The notes under the pieces were generated by a model. That model had not been told where the DNA came from. It was given only the letters and a program-made list of their open reading frames with translations, and did not search any database. A stretch of 64,000 nucleotides of DNA from Malachius bipustulatus (lineage: Eukaryota > Arthropoda > Insecta > Coleoptera > Melyridae), in the NCBI GenBank assembly GCA_910589415.1, contig OU342635.1:15748001-15812000 (forward strand), given 5' to 3'. The translations under genes were made by a program, and so were the position numbers. Position 1 is the stretch's first letter. Each line of letters opens with the position of its first letter. Shown here in pieces: positions 1-11,799 of the stretch.

Positions 1-924
1 GTTAATGATGTCACCTTTTCGCCATGCAGTTGTTGGCGATGGCTCCAATCGTCGACTATGGTAGGAAGCATTGTCCATTACCACGACCGAATTTGGCTCA
101 AGGCTTGGTAAAATTTTTAAAAACCAGCTTTCGAATTTTTCCGCATCCATTTCCTCATGGTAGTCACTAGTTTTCTTCGATTCGAAAAGTAGCAATCCGT
201 TTTCCAAAAAACCCGAATCACTACCTATGTGAGTTATTATGAGCCTCCGCCCCTTGCCCGCTGGCGCTTTTAGTCCTGTGGAAAAACCTTCAAAAAAAGC
301 TTGTCGACGGCTTGTTATTTCCAAATCTTGCCAAATTTTCGAAACAGTATGACCTTGATTCAGCCAAGTTTCGTCTAAGAAATATATTTTCTTCCCTTCA
401 CGACGATACTCTCGAATTTTTTGTAAATAATTTCTCCGCCACAAAATTATTTCTTCTCTTTCTATAAGAAGACTTTTTCTCTGCCTTTTCATATGCCTTA
501 TGTTCATTTGTCTTAATGTCCGCAATAAGACACGTCGCGATATTTTCGGCATTGCGTCATCCGAATTGATTTCGGCAGCGATTGCTTTTAATGTTGGAAT
601 TTCATTTCGGAAAAAGAACGAATGAAATTTTCTCCGAACGGCGTATTTTATGTCATCATCAATGTCAATGCGTTTTCTCCCCCTTGTTTCAATATTTTCA
701 GCTACCTTTTCTGTTCCGCCTTTGGACTCTTTGAAAGTTTTCAAGATTCGGTGTACACTCCTAGTTGACACTTTGGTTAAATCACTACACAAAGCAACTA
801 CATCGTTTACCAACATACTTTGATTCCTTTCACGGAGTCCACAATACACGTTGTATATAATAGTTTTTTCTCCTGTAGATAAATTCGTACGACGACGTTT
901 ACTTTGGCTGCTCTCGCCTTCCAT
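1..924 (-). CDS. Tc1/IS630-like DDE transposase, N-terminal 308 codons (cut by window edge)
   Basis: Reading the - strand from an ATG at 924 gives 308 codons with no stop or frameshift to base 1, so the C-terminus lies outside the window. The N-terminal third (about residues 10-90) is basic and helical, with a helix-turn-helix-like stretch around TRSVHRILK, consistent with DNA binding. Two catalytic positions of the DDE_3 (IS630/Tc1/mariner) fold are visible: Asp184 in FLDETW and Asp284 in VVMDNASYHS. The third acidic residue should follow about 30-40 residues after Asp284, beyond the edge. The family cuts and pastes DNA between terminal inverted repeats, usually at TA. The uninterrupted frame suggests a young or still functional copy. 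The ATG is the first in frame, just inside a TA-rich leader. No intron is apparent. Family assignment is strong; subfamily is not resolved. Confidence 0.9.
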   Translation of the reverse strand, partial: MEGESSQSKRRRTNLSTGEKTIIYNVYCGLRERNQSMLVNDVVALCSDLTKVSTRSVHRILKTFKESKGGTEKVAENIETRGRKRIDIDDDIKYAVRRKFHSFFFRNEIPTLKAIAAEINSDDAMPKISRRVLLRTLRQMNIRHMKRQRKSLLIEREEIILWRRNYLQKIREYRREGKKIYFLDETWLNQGHTVSKIWQDLEITSRRQAFFEGFSTGLKAPAGKGRRLIITHIGSDSGFLENGLLLFESKKTSDYHEEMDAEKFESWFLKILPSLEPNSVVVMDNASYHSRRLEPSPTTAWRKGDIIN

Positions 925-3258
925 ATTGCTCACAACTTTAAATTTAAACAGTATTTCACTTCGGCACTCAAAGAAGCTTGCTTCTTTCCCGTTTACACCA
1001 CAGTGAGAACTGAGAAATAAGATTCAGACAGGAAATCTGATGAGCGACCCTTAAAGCAACCAAGCTATCCCCACTAATTATGCACTTTATTGTCGACCGG
1101 GTATGGGTTTTTCCGGGATGGTAATTCCGTAAATTTCTTATAGTTAAACTTTTTCTGTATCCTGGAACTCAGTTCATTCCCAAAACAGGAATCATTATTG
1201 TATTATTATTTTACCAAATAATTAACTAATAACTAATTATTAACAAATTAGTAAGATATTGATTATTTCTAGCTTGTATTTCTTAATTACTTCACAGATT
1301 GTCTATGAACAATATGAAATATTCAAAATTTTGTTGTTCCCGAGAGTCGAGAATCTTCTTCCCCCGGTAATATTAATTTTTCTTTTCTGACAACCAGAAA
1401 ACAGAAAGAGAAAAATATACAAGTCCCGATCGACATCCAATAACAGCCCAAAACAAACAAATTTTCTTTTTGTTCAGGTTATTCCACTGCCGCGAATTCT
1501 TTTTCATTCATTTTCATGCGTTTTTTAATTTTTGTGATGCTTCAATAATTCAGCAAATATAAACATAAAAATAAAATATTAAGGATTTAAAGGAGCGATA
1601 AATGTTATATTGCAGCCCCTCACGAAAATAGCATGAACGATACGCCACTGAATACGGAGCTGCCTTGGACGGACTGGCAGCATGCTCGATATATATCCAT
1701 CTTACTTTACCTTACAAGTTGGATCTGCTTATCCTTTGTACTTGTTGACACTGCTGTAATGTTGCCATATATTATATTTTAAGGGACCGAACCTCATTGA
1801 AATTCTACATCTTTTGCTATTAAATATCGATGTTGTGAAATTATTATAGCAGAAAAATTACTCAACAAATAAAACACAGTATTTTTTATCCTACAACCAT
1901 TTACCTGCATGTGAATGATAAAAATACAAAATGATAAAACACCAAGAATTAAAAGCTGGCAACAACGTTTTTACTTTAAGTCCGTAATATTTCTAAGAAC
2001 TTAGTGCCTACTATTCTGAAACTTCAGTATAGCAGCTTTCACTCTAGGGGACTGAAATTTTTGTGAACGTAAAATATCCACAAGGAGTGGATTTCTTACC
2101 ATTTCAAAATCACTTATCCAGAGTTATACACTTTTGTCATACAATTTTGAAAAAAAAATTAAACATTAGTTAACCGCGTAGTAGAAAATTGGCCAAAGTT
2201 ACTAATTTTCTAAATCCATTTTAGGCGTTTTCCAAGGAATTGAACGGAAATTTTCACAGTATACAACATCCAATTTCCAAAATGGCGAAAATATTCATAA
2301 TTATTGAATAAACGCATAGAAGTAGACTGCGTGACACATGTGGGTACGCTAATACCCTCGAAAATTCGAAATGTAGGTACATGATCACGTAATATATTTT
2401 TTTGTTAACGTGAAAGTTTGATACAGACAGCATCATTTCCTAAAGGGTTTTTAGAGAGGGTGATCAGATTTAGTGCGATACATTATACATTCACATGCGA
2501 TATCCAAAGGGATTGAATTCTAGAAAAAGGAGATTTACCTTTTGGGGGTAGAAGATGGACGGTCCAGTAGTTTATTACGGCATTTCACGCTGGCTGATTT
2601 TATCGTCTGGATAAACTACCTCGAAATTCTGTTATTGGAGTGAAATCAACGCGCCAAAATGTGTTTCCAGCGCAGTTTTAGGATTTCGATTTACTTTTTT
2701 CTGATACCTATTTGAGATTATAATATGTGAATTGAAATAATTATTATGTAATGTAAACTCCGATCATTATTAGCTAAAATGGAACTTTAATCCTGTTTTA
2801 TATCACACGGCTCTATCAACTTTATTGCTTTTACCAACGCTCTTCCGCTGGCCATTAGCTAGACAGACTGTTTTATACAGTTTAGTAAATTGTGTTAATG
2901 GTTTTGGTCAGTCTGCAGGTCGTAAACTTCAACAAAGTTACTGGATAAAACTTAATGGAGATCAACATTAAATTACACATACCTAATCACGAAGTAAATA
3001 ATTTGTACGGAATTTTGCGACTTCAATCTTAGGAATCGGTTCAGAATTCAAGTAGACCACTGAAATCAAATTAAAACAATACAGTCTGCAAATGTATCCA
3101 TCTTCATCGTCTAGCATCTTCCTATTTGGAAAACTGTTTGAATAAATCACCTTGTGTCAATGACTAGAAACCTCGGGGGCAGGCTTCTAAGCAACCGTGT
3201 GAGATGGGATGGGATCTACTTGATCTACTAAAACAACAAAAACAATGATTCGAGAACA
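925..3258. other. Transposase 5' flank and intergenic DNA
   Basis: Bases 925 to about 1170 should hold the leader and one terminal inverted repeat of the transposon, but the partner end is outside the window and I could not define the terminus. From about 1170 to 3258 the sequence is AT-rich with only short open frames; I recognise no gene, tRNA or repeat with a partner in the window. Confidence 0.5.
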
Positions 3259-3330
3259 ACGAAAAGGGCCCTTGTGGTCTAGTCGCTTGGGGTTGTGTAC
3301 CCGTCCTACCAATACAACTAAACTGAAAAG
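3259..3330 (+). repeat. Dispersed repeat, copy A (GGCCTAGTCGCTTGG family)
   Basis: This stretch shares a core of about 45 bases with 14298-14365: CGAAAAGGGCCC, then a block reading GTGGTCTAGTCGCTTGG here (GTGGCCTAGTCGCTTGG in copy B), then short ACC-rich sequence. The core matches the tRNA A-box pattern TRGYNNANNNG, but no B-box follows at the right distance. It may be the 3' end of a LINE or a SINE fragment. Two copies are seen; the family is not identified. Confidence 0.5.
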
Positions 3331-4985
3331 AAACAATTCCGCCTTTTACAATAATTATTATTCAAGAAATGTCGAGAGAAATATACAATAGTGTAAGTAA
3401 AGACATGTCTTGTACGTATATAGAACTATATAGTTGAAAGATATGTTCGGTTTTCCTCCGCGTTCTGGCCGTTCCCCAATCAACGAAGGCTTACGTCATG
3501 TTTTACAAAAAATTTCTATGATTCATTTACGTCATGTGGCCTGGAAGCTATTTGCCAAAATTTTCACGTTACTGGCTGTCGTTGTGAGCATTTGAGCAAG
3601 TCTCTCATATTTACCTGTCATTATTTCATTAACAGTTCCGTGTGATTGTTATTGGAAATACATACAAATTTCTTCATTTGATGAACGCGAAGTCGTTAAC
3701 GAACGTGTGCATTTCCATTTTATACTCGTCCCATGAGATTTGTCTTTCACAGTCACGTGATTACAAAGAAAGCTTCGTTTGTACGAGTAATTCTCGTGGC
3801 GGTAATTCTGAAGCGGTATTATTGGAACTAGACACAGAAGCTGCCTGCGTCATCGGTTTACAAAAACTAGTTGTGATTGATCGAAAATTACGACGTAAAA
3901 AAAATTCAAAATTATCCTTGTCCTTAACAAAAAAAAAAAACAGAAAAAAATAGGATTACTGTGAATTGGGCTCACGAGCCGAGGGTTCCGTGACGTCTTC
4001 CGTACAGTTAATATTCAAAATTTCAAATTTTAGATATATTTTTCTCGCCCTCTAAAATAATTAATTATTTTTCACAATTTTTTTTAGTCGAGATATTCGG
4101 AGATAAAGAAAACGGGCAGGATTATTTTAGAACAATCCTGTTCCGTCATCAGAAACATTTTTTAAGTCCCATCCCTATAAAATTATGATTTTCACGGCAA
4201 GGGGGTACTCATATGCGTGGCGTGAGTGTTGAGGATGGATCTTCCAACATTCACAATCAACACCAGTACGAATCGAGAGACAGGGCAGTGAGGAGAGTCA
4301 AGGACGTGCAAGCCAACCCAGCACCCTTCGTCAGTTGTTGTGGAAATCGTCGCGGCCTTCGTAAATTCCTCATTATCGTGTCTGATTAGAAGGGGCGATC
4401 GCATTAATCGTGGCTGTGGTACACGATCATTCATTTTTGGTCCTTCGAGCCGGATTGGTTTCCCATTAAGGGAACCATGCGATTTCCATAAAACTGTATG
4501 ACGTACAAGAAAAGTGTTAAATAGTTTCTATTCCTTCAATTATTAAGGCTTTTCAGATGAAATAAATTCCACTTGCTTGCCCGAAAAGAAATTTCTTCTT
4601 CTACCCTTAAAATACTTTTCGGTACAGGATCAATGCAGATAACGAAAGCACACTGATGCGGCCCGTGTTTCATTTCTTACTTTTTATTTACAGTTAAATT
4701 CTCAATTTCCGTTCAGTCCCGATTTTATTCTCAATCCTGTCTTGTTGGGTGTAAACTACCATTGAAAAGACTTCACGCAGAGAGTTTCAAGATCCGACTG
4801 TCGCGTCGCGCACCGCAATTTAATCATCCGCAGTACAGCAAGCAATCCGCAAAGACGATAATAGTTAATTCAAGAATCATGTACTCATGCTGTCGAACAA
4901 GTCAATCATCGTTAATAATATAAACGTAAGTACACGCATCCTTTTGTCATTAACTGCAATTCTCTTCATTCTAATAATCTATTTA
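3331..4985. other. Intergenic, no gene recognised
   Basis: The open frames at 3642-3953 (+) and 4192-4434 (-) resemble no family I know and lack supporting context. A run of A follows the first. Nothing else is supported. Confidence 0.4.
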
Positions 4986-4989
4986 TTGA

Positions 4990-5690
4990 TTGCGGATGTA
5001 ACCAGGGGGTGAGGGCAGACCTAGACCACATCATCTTCACATGCCCAAATAACGACCAAGCACGAGAAAAGCTAATAAACAGTATCAGCAAAGAGATTTC
5101 AAGACAGATGCCACTCACCTTGGTGAACTTATTCTTGACGAAGAAACGATGCATACTGGCAGCCTTATATAACTTCTGCAGGGAAATAAACTTAAATTTA
5201 TAATGTTAAAGCGAATACTTATGTCTTTTGCATACAGGTATGGATATGTATTGTAAATGAAACCGGAAAAAAAAAAAAAAAAAAAAATAATAATAATAAA
5301 ATAAAAAAAAAAATAAAAAAAATAATAATAATAATAAAAAAAGTAGAGTATAAATATTTAAAAAAAAATAAATAAATAAATAAAATAAAAAAATAGAGTA
5401 TATAAAAAAAAAATGATAAAAAAATAGAATATATAAAAAAAAATGATAAAAAATAGAGTATATATAAAAAAAAAAAAAAAATAGTAAGTAATCTAAAAAA
5501 TGTAAGAAAAGGAAAGTGGAATAATTGTTCAATTTAGGATAGGGATGTAATCTTTTTGTATACTTTGTACTTTGTAATGAATGATGCTTTAACTGCAACC
5601 TCTGTGACATTGTTACATCCAAATACAAAAGTCTGTGACTAATGGGGTTTCATTAACCCTGAGGTCATATCACCACCACCACCACCTATT
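4990..5690 (+). mobile_element. LINE 3' end: last ORF codons, A-rich tract and ACC-repeat tail
   Basis: The + frame at 5009-5203 reads LDHIIFTCPNNDQAREKL near its start. This is the Cys-containing segment that follows the RT/RNase H region in R1/I/jockey-type retrotransposons (typically E-T-x-x-H-x-L-F-x-C-P). The frame ends at 5203 and is followed by A-rich sequence and a tail of CCA/ACC repeats at about 5669-5687. A 5'-truncated LINE copy fits best. No target-site duplication was identified. The long antisense frame at 5206-5628 is only the complement of the A-rich tract. Confidence 0.6.
5263..5500. repeat. A-rich low-complexity tract
   Basis: Poly(A) runs interrupted by AAT, AAAT and TAGAGTATA units; the last repeats several times with slight variation (about 5390-5465). 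It probably arose by expansion of the LINE A-rich 3' region. Confidence 0.8.
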
Positions 5691-6519
5691 TATTGATCAT
5701 TCAGATCCATTTCACAATTACCGCATTTCGATTTTTATACAAATAATCCCCAGGCGATTGATTTTTACAACCACGTTAACGTTTTGAAACCTTGAAACGT
5801 TTGTCAAGACACCCCTTTTCCTCCAGTGCCATCATCCAGTTTGCTGAGCGTACACCTGGGAACGAACGTGTCTTGGTATGATGATGTTATGGGTTTAGCG
5901 AAGGGGCGATACTGAGTTGTGCCAAGAATTTTGTTTGTTAAGAGACAGCTCAGTTGGACGAAAAACGATTTATGAGGGGATTATCACTGATAGTTATAAA
6001 TAACGAATCTGTTTGGGCGGTTTTAATTTTTATTATTGAGAAAAAACGCGGCAACAAGGCATCTCCGTGGTAGGTACCTAGCGGAAGAAAGCGAGAGTGA
6101 CAAGCGGCATTGCATTTTTTTGAAACATTTCGAATACGTCTTCAAGGAATGCAATCGGATCGTGACGAGCATAAAAACGGATTAAATATATTAGGTACAT
6201 AGAATAATTCTAGTTGTGACCGGCGGGTTGGTCCTTCGAGTCGGTGGCCGTTTTTTTTTTTTGTAGTTGTAGAACTTGCACTTATCCTAATTATCCAGTC
6301 TTCTCCCCCTCCCCCTCATTACAAGAGTGCAGGAGTGCAGGAACAAGAGCAGCGACGCGAGAACCTGGAATTCTAAAAGGAAAACGTGAGTAGCTAATTC
6401 ATGCAATTAAATTTCCTTTGTAAATATACCGAATGGTAATCTACTCAAATTGTAATCGGAGGAAACAGAATCACTTTTGAAATTGAATTAGAAGAGTTCG
6501 AGAAAATGAAATACTTGTA
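5691..6519. other. Intergenic, nothing recognised
   Basis: AT-rich sequence with short T runs (about 6250); no coding or repeat signal with a partner in this window. Confidence 0.4.
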
Positions 6520-6521
6520 TA

Positions 6522-6915
6522 CAGGGTGTTCCTAAATTGGAGGTACAAATGAAGAGGGGAGATTTCTTGAGCAATTTTAAGAAAAAAGTGTCCAATAAAC
6601 ATGGGGTCGCAAACGTTTCGTTTTCGAGATAAAATAGGGGACAGTGTTCCAGAAAAAATATCACCCTGTAGATTTGGAATCGAAATTGGCATGTCACATG
6701 GTGTAAACTCTCAATTGTGATATCTGTGCCTAATTTCAGTTTAATATCTTGCGAAGTGTAGATACTATGAGAAAAAAACTTGAAAAAATTGAAACTTTAA
6801 CACCCTGTATCTCGAAAACGAAACGTTTGCGACGCCATGTTTATTGGAATATTTTTCTTAAAATTACTTAAGGAATCTCCCCCCTTCATTTGTACCTCCA
6901 ATTAAGGAACACCTG
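6522..6915. mobile_element. CAGGGTG-ended MITE, 394 bp
   Basis: The element starts CAGGGTGTTCCTAAATTGG next to TA (6520-6521) and ends in the inverted sequence CCAATTAAGGAACACCTG followed by TA. The arms stay complementary for over 100 bp, including the GTCGCAAACGTTTCGTTTTC block, with scattered mismatches. TA target sites and CAGGG termini indicate mobilisation by a Tc1/mariner-type transposase. It is non-coding. Confidence 0.8.
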
Positions 6916-6917
6916 TA

Positions 6918-9595
6918 TATTTATTAAGAAAAATGTCTAACATTAATAACAATTTATTAGACCTTACTTTCTTACCCCTGAAGAAGAACTAAAATAAAGT
7001 TTGAAAGGTTGGGTTTTGAGAAAAAAAGAGTATTTTCCAAATCAATAATTTTATCAATTTATCAATTATTCTATATTTATTTATTTCATTTTAACTTAAT
7101 GTAAAATTCCGGAATTTCTGTTAAATCTGGCAACGTAGTCATACAAGAGCGTTAAAATAACTCGGAAAATAAACACCCAAGTCTCCGCTCGCTTTAACGT
7201 TTCCTAGAAATTCCTTGGCCCAACTAAACCGTAGGATTAAAAGGCAACCCATGAAGTCGTAGAGTCACTCAGGGTAATATGGTGCAAATCGGAAACGCTG
7301 TAGCGAAGAGTCTTTCAAAAGCGTAATACGTAAAATGTAATGCCGAAATTTTGACTATATACCCTTGGAACACAGCTCATTATTATGTTTGGGGCTCACC
7401 CGCATTGAAGATCCGGGTTTGACCAAGGATCGATATGGAAAATTGAAGAAAAGTTGGCAATTTATGGTTTAATTTCAAATATATTCATGAATCTGTTCAA
7501 ATAAGTTAGCCCGCCGAATTCCAACTAGAGCCAGAGAAATACATATCGAGTCAAAAAATCACCCGCATCAGATTCAATTCAACCCTCCCCGTACCCCTCA
7601 CTACCTCATTTTATGTGAATTAGGTACAAATACTTGTGTAAATCGATAATATCATATCCGTCCATAATGTTGAAACATTCGCTTTAAACATAATTTTCTA
7701 AAATTTTACGACACTCGCTCTAATCACACATTTGATTTGATCGAATCTCTATATTATAATGAACGCACGGTCAACAACGGAAATGGAAATAGCAACTCCT
7801 ACATGGACTGCGTTGCCAACAACGAGATTCATGGCCGTACTAAAGTATGGACGAACGGATATTACAGCGGCGACGGCGGTCGCCAAGGGCAATTCTGTCC
7901 TACGCCCGACCAGTGGCGCTAGACGTGGGAGTATGTGGACGCCCTTGGTAATATAACAGTTATTAGACGTTCAGGACTCCCTGCTACGAGATTACGTGAT
8001 ACCGTACCCCCTACTGTCGTTGACAACATTCTCCAACAGCTACACTCGCACAATATCATTTTTATTAGATAAATAAGTGACAGCCATACTAATATCTCTC
8101 GCGATCCTTCTTTCCCCGATTCATATCAATTTTCCGTTCCCGGGGAATGCGCGTCTAGCTATGATGGGGCCCTAAGTGGGAGATAAAACGCTCAGAAGAT
8201 ATCCACATGTGCACTTCCGAGAAATGAAAATAATTTAATAAGACTCGAATTTATTGTAGACGTGTTTCTTATTTCAACATAATTTCTAAGCGTTCATTTA
8301 ATCCATAAATCGTGTTTTTTAGTTGTTACAATCAGTTGTCACAAAACAAACAGTCGTTTATGAAAAACAAAAAAGGAGTGGTGCCAGGTTTGAGTTCCGT
8401 GGCACTCCTAATGATGTAAGGGTACTTGGAGTAATGTTTTGTTTTAAACCTACTCTGTCCAAACTCTTATCGTCACTCTTTTCAGTTTTCCCCCCGTTTC
8501 GTTGTGTGATGATCATCGATCTTTGGTAAAAAAAGTTCTGAAGGTCTCGAGACGCTCTAGCTGTTCAATTGCAGTAGTTAAAACACAATGGTGACAACAA
8601 TTGAAACACCTAGTAGATATCTCATCTAGACCTAGAAAAGCGGCAACCCCAAAGATTTGATACCAAAGGAGTCAAATGGAAATTATTTCCTGTCCAGAAT
8701 ATTGCAGCATCCCCAGAGACAACATACAGAGTCAAATTTTAATACTCATCAGAAGAAGTGGCCTTGATAAAAAAAAATGAATATATAATTATGAAAATAT
8801 TCTCATGGCAAGGAAAATTGGCGAATAATCAAATTATTTTCGGCCACGAGCAGCAAAAATGCGTTCATCGGCATGATTTTCGCTCCCAGTTTTTCAGTAA
8901 TATGAAACTTTTAAAATGTCAACCTCGCATATAATTAACCTTAAAAGAATGTCAAGCAAATTAAAAACTTGCTACTGCGATATAAATAACGAATCGATAA
9001 CGGGGGAACTGGGAATAAATAAACCCAAGCGGGTGGTGTAGGTGTGTGCGTGCAGGGTGCGCTACAACCCTTACGCACACTTTGATTTGTCAGATGAAAG
9101 TGTATCCGAAACACAGATGAATGAATGTATTGAGTAATATTAAATCGGTAATCCTTTGCTGACATTCAGTCTACTGTGAAGACATCAGAATGATACCGAA
9201 CTTAATCGATATCACCAAACTGGAAGCAAACCAACCAATGGCAATTATTTTTAGACCTCGTGGCCAAAAAGCTAATTTGATCGAAGCTAAAAATTTGTAT
9301 GAACACGTTCATTATTTTCATGTTGGACGAAAACGGTAATTAAATCTCACTGAAGTAATTACTGTATAAACGCATTAAAGAATTGCTCTGATAAATTCTT
9401 ATAATTTCACTTCATCTTCTTTTTTATGGCGAACTGGTAAAAATACTGGCGCGACGACTGTGACCGTGCCAAAGAAAGATCTTGCTTCCCAGAAATCGAA
9501 TGCACAATAGTACATTCATAATCAATTATGAGGCAAGAGTGGAAATTTTTTTTTTTTTGAACCCAATAAGATCTAAGAATTCAACATACTATTAC
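6918..9595. other. Intergenic, including a GC-richer open stretch at 7737-7956
   Basis: Mostly AT-rich. At 7737-7956 two overlapping + frames are open in a GC-richer patch, but neither resembles a known family and no splice context supports an exon. The rest holds nothing I can support. Confidence 0.35.
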
Positions 9596-9599
9596 GCTT

Positions 9600-10310
9600 T
9601 AAAACACACAGCCCAGCTAACTGTCTCTCAACAGCTAACAAAAACTATAGAACCAACATCACACAGAAACTATGTGGCACCATGGGGGGGGGGGGGGGGG
9701 GAGTGCATGATATTCACTTTCGGCTACTGAGCTCCTCCAGTATGATTACCACTTGGTGGGCCTGATCTTCACCTTGGGTTACTGGGAGATATGGCCACTA
9801 CTTGGGGGGCCGGGGCCATGATCTTCACTTTAGGTTACTGAGCTCCTCCAGTATGGTCAAACAGTCCACATATCCACAAAAAAGAAGTTCAGCTAAATAA
9901 CACCATGAGGATGATTGCAGGATTTATCATATCAACTACTATGCAATGGTCCCCAATATAAAGCCATTTTTCTTTACTTTAACTACGAAAACTGGTAGTT
10001 TTCACTCACTCATACTCGAGAGCATAAAATGAAAAATGATCATGGGGGAACAGATCAAGGCATTAACCATAATTGGGTAGTGCTTCAACAAAACGGCCTC
10101 CAACAAAAACGCCATGGATCCACGGTTGATTGCACAAGAAAACATCCAGGTAAGCTGCGTTTAGAATCAGGAAGGGGCAAAACAAAACAATCATATTCCC
10201 TGCACTTACCAGAAGCCATCAGGATTCGATTCAACATTAGAAACATTCTAGTCTCATCAGAATACGAACCCAACGTTGCAGGTTTATAACCTTCCGCCTT
10301 GCCTTGCGCA
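9600..10310 (+). pseudogene. Degenerate LINE reverse-transcriptase C-terminal fragment
   Basis: Around 9824-9962 the + frame reads APPVWSNSPH and then VQLNNTMRMIAGFI. This matches the conserved region after the RT palm in non-LTR retrotransposons (consensus Y-C-x-P-V-W ... Q-L-N-x-T-M-R-x-I-x-G). A TGA sits where the Cys codon of Y-C-x-P-V-W is expected, and a TAA follows the WSP segment, so it is dead. Sequence to about 10310 may be the next part (PSGFD-like), but frames shift. The 5' part is disrupted by a G run (9684-9701) and by a triplication. Clade not resolved. Confidence 0.6.
9708..9858 (+). repeat. Three imperfect tandem copies of about 55 bp within LINE debris
   Basis: Units begin at 9708, 9763 and 9819, each starting TGATMTTCACYTT followed by GGYTACTG. 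Copies 1 and 3 continue with AGCTCCTCCAGTATG; copy 2 diverges there. The unit encodes the RT segment around the missing Cys, so this is a local duplication inside the dead LINE. Confidence 0.75.
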
Positions 10311-10353
10311 TACAATATAGCCCAGTAATTTTAGACGAAAAAAGGCAAATACA

Positions 10354-10893
10354 AAAGTTAATTGCCGGCAGAAATTTTTTGATGCAGTTTTGTTCCCCCT
10401 TCCTCAGAGATGCCCAAATTGCAAAATTATTACAAATTACCCTCCAAGCGTTGTCCGTCATCTTGTATTTAGGAGGGTGAGTTTGTGTTCCCTCATTATT
10501 TCAGTAGTTTTTCAGTTTTGGGCAAAACAGTCATTTCCAAATTTGTGGGGACCTATGGGTAGAAATGCAATTTTTTCCCTTTTCCATCATTTACCTAGCA
10601 AAAAATGTGCCATGTTATGGGATAGTTATGGGATAAATGGGATAGTTGTTCCTTATAAAATTTGTAACAAATTCTAAAATGTAGAAAATTAAATTCCCCA
10701 TAAAGGAAATAAATAAATTTTGCCCAAAACTCAAAAACTACCGAGACCATGAGAAAAAACAAACTCACCCTCTAAATTCAAGATAGCGTTTCACACCTGG
10801 GGGGGGGGATGATTTGTAATAATTTTGCACTTTAAGCAGATATGTTTAAAGAGGGGGGAAGCATCCAAAAATTTCTGCCGCCAATTAACTTTA
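10354..10893. mobile_element. Foldback/MITE-like inverted repeat, about 540 bp
   Basis: The left end AAAGTTAATTGCCGGCAG is complementary to the right end around CTGCCGCCAATTAACTTT. Pairing resumes inward through GCAAAATTATTACAAAT, GGGTGAGTTTGT and AGTTTTGGGCAAAA. Arms are about 200 bp with indels; the interior is AT-rich and non-coding. No clear target duplication. The small frames here are by-products of the repeat. Confidence 0.7.
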
Positions 10894-11096
10894 AGGTAAA
10901 GCTTAAAACTTGTCTACAAATGGGACAACAAATTAATCACCCCTACTAAGAAAACCAATTGTCAGACATAATTGATTTCCAACACACCACAGCGTTTCTG
11001 CAACTCTGGTGGAAGTGGATGACGCTCGGGATGATGTAAAAATGTTCCACCTCAAACGCACTACCAAACCAAGGTGAAAATAAAACAAAGTATGTA

Positions 11097-11795
11097 CAGG
11101 GTGTTCTACAAGCTCTATGACAAACTTTGACAGATGGTAGGTTGCTTGATTTTAAACATATTTTTTTTAATAAACATGGGTCCGATTCGTTTTTGTTTAG
11201 AAGTTACAAGCATTCTTAGAACACGACCTTTTAGAGTTTATTGATGACGTGCAACTCAATATTATTCAAAATATGTGGTATCAGCATGACGGTGCACCAC
11301 CACATAGAGGAAGACAAGTTGCTGCTTGGCTAAATGAACATTTCCCGAATAAATGGATAGGTCAAGGAGGTCCAATATCATGGCCACCTCGTTCTCCCGA
11401 TCTGAATCCTCTGGATTTTTATTTATGGGGACACATGAAGCAGCTGGTCTACCATGTTGAAATCGCTACCCATCAGCAGTTACTTGAAAGAATTCAAGAG
11501 CAGCTAACCAAATAATAAATGATCCAAATCTCATTCTTCGAGTGACCGAATCTTTAGTTCGTCGATGTGAGACTTGCATTCAAACTGAGGGTGGACATTT
11601 CGAATAATTTTTATAGTCTTAAGTTTTGTGATTATCATTTAATTTAAATTTTTATTGTTGATTGTTAATAAAGGTTAAATGCTTGTAACTTCTAAACAAA
11701 AACGAATCGGACCCATGTTTATTAAAAAAAATATGTTTAAAATCAAGCAACCTACCATCTGTCAAAGTTTGTCATAGAGCTTGTAGAACACCCTG
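11097..11795 (+). mobile_element. Mariner-type deletion derivative, 699 bp with 118-bp TIRs
   Basis: The element is flanked by TA on both sides (11095-11096 and 11796-11797) and starts CAGGGTGTTCTACAAGCTC. The left terminal repeat (11097-11214) and the reverse complement of 11678-11795 look identical over about 118 bp by eye. Between them lies only the C-terminal part of a transposase, so the copy cannot move itself. Matching TIRs suggest recent activity driven by a full-length relative. Confidence 0.9.
11249..11515 (+). pseudogene. Mariner transposase C-terminal fragment
   Basis: An 88-codon frame carries the second and third catalytic acids of a mariner-type DDD transposase: Asp in QHDGAPPH and Asp in SPDLNPLDFYLWG. 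I count 41 residues between them, the spacing of the DD41D (rosa-type) mariner group rather than the DD34D of classic mariners. The N-terminal DNA-binding half and first Asp are missing; upstream is directly the terminal repeat. The frame begins with a chance ATG. The fragment cannot be catalytic. Assignment to mariner-like is firm; DD41D rests on counting one copy. Confidence 0.8.
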
Positions 11796-11799
11796 TATA

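Noticed and set aside
5206..5628. 140-codon - strand frame rich in Phe/Tyr
   Set aside because: It is the complement of the A-rich tract; composition, not coding, keeps it open.
7380..7435. GATCCGGGTTTGACC as a B-box
   Set aside because: One base short of the B-box pattern and no A-box at the right distance.
7737..7956. GC-richer overlapping + frames
   Set aside because: No recognisable domain, no splice partners; too short to accept.
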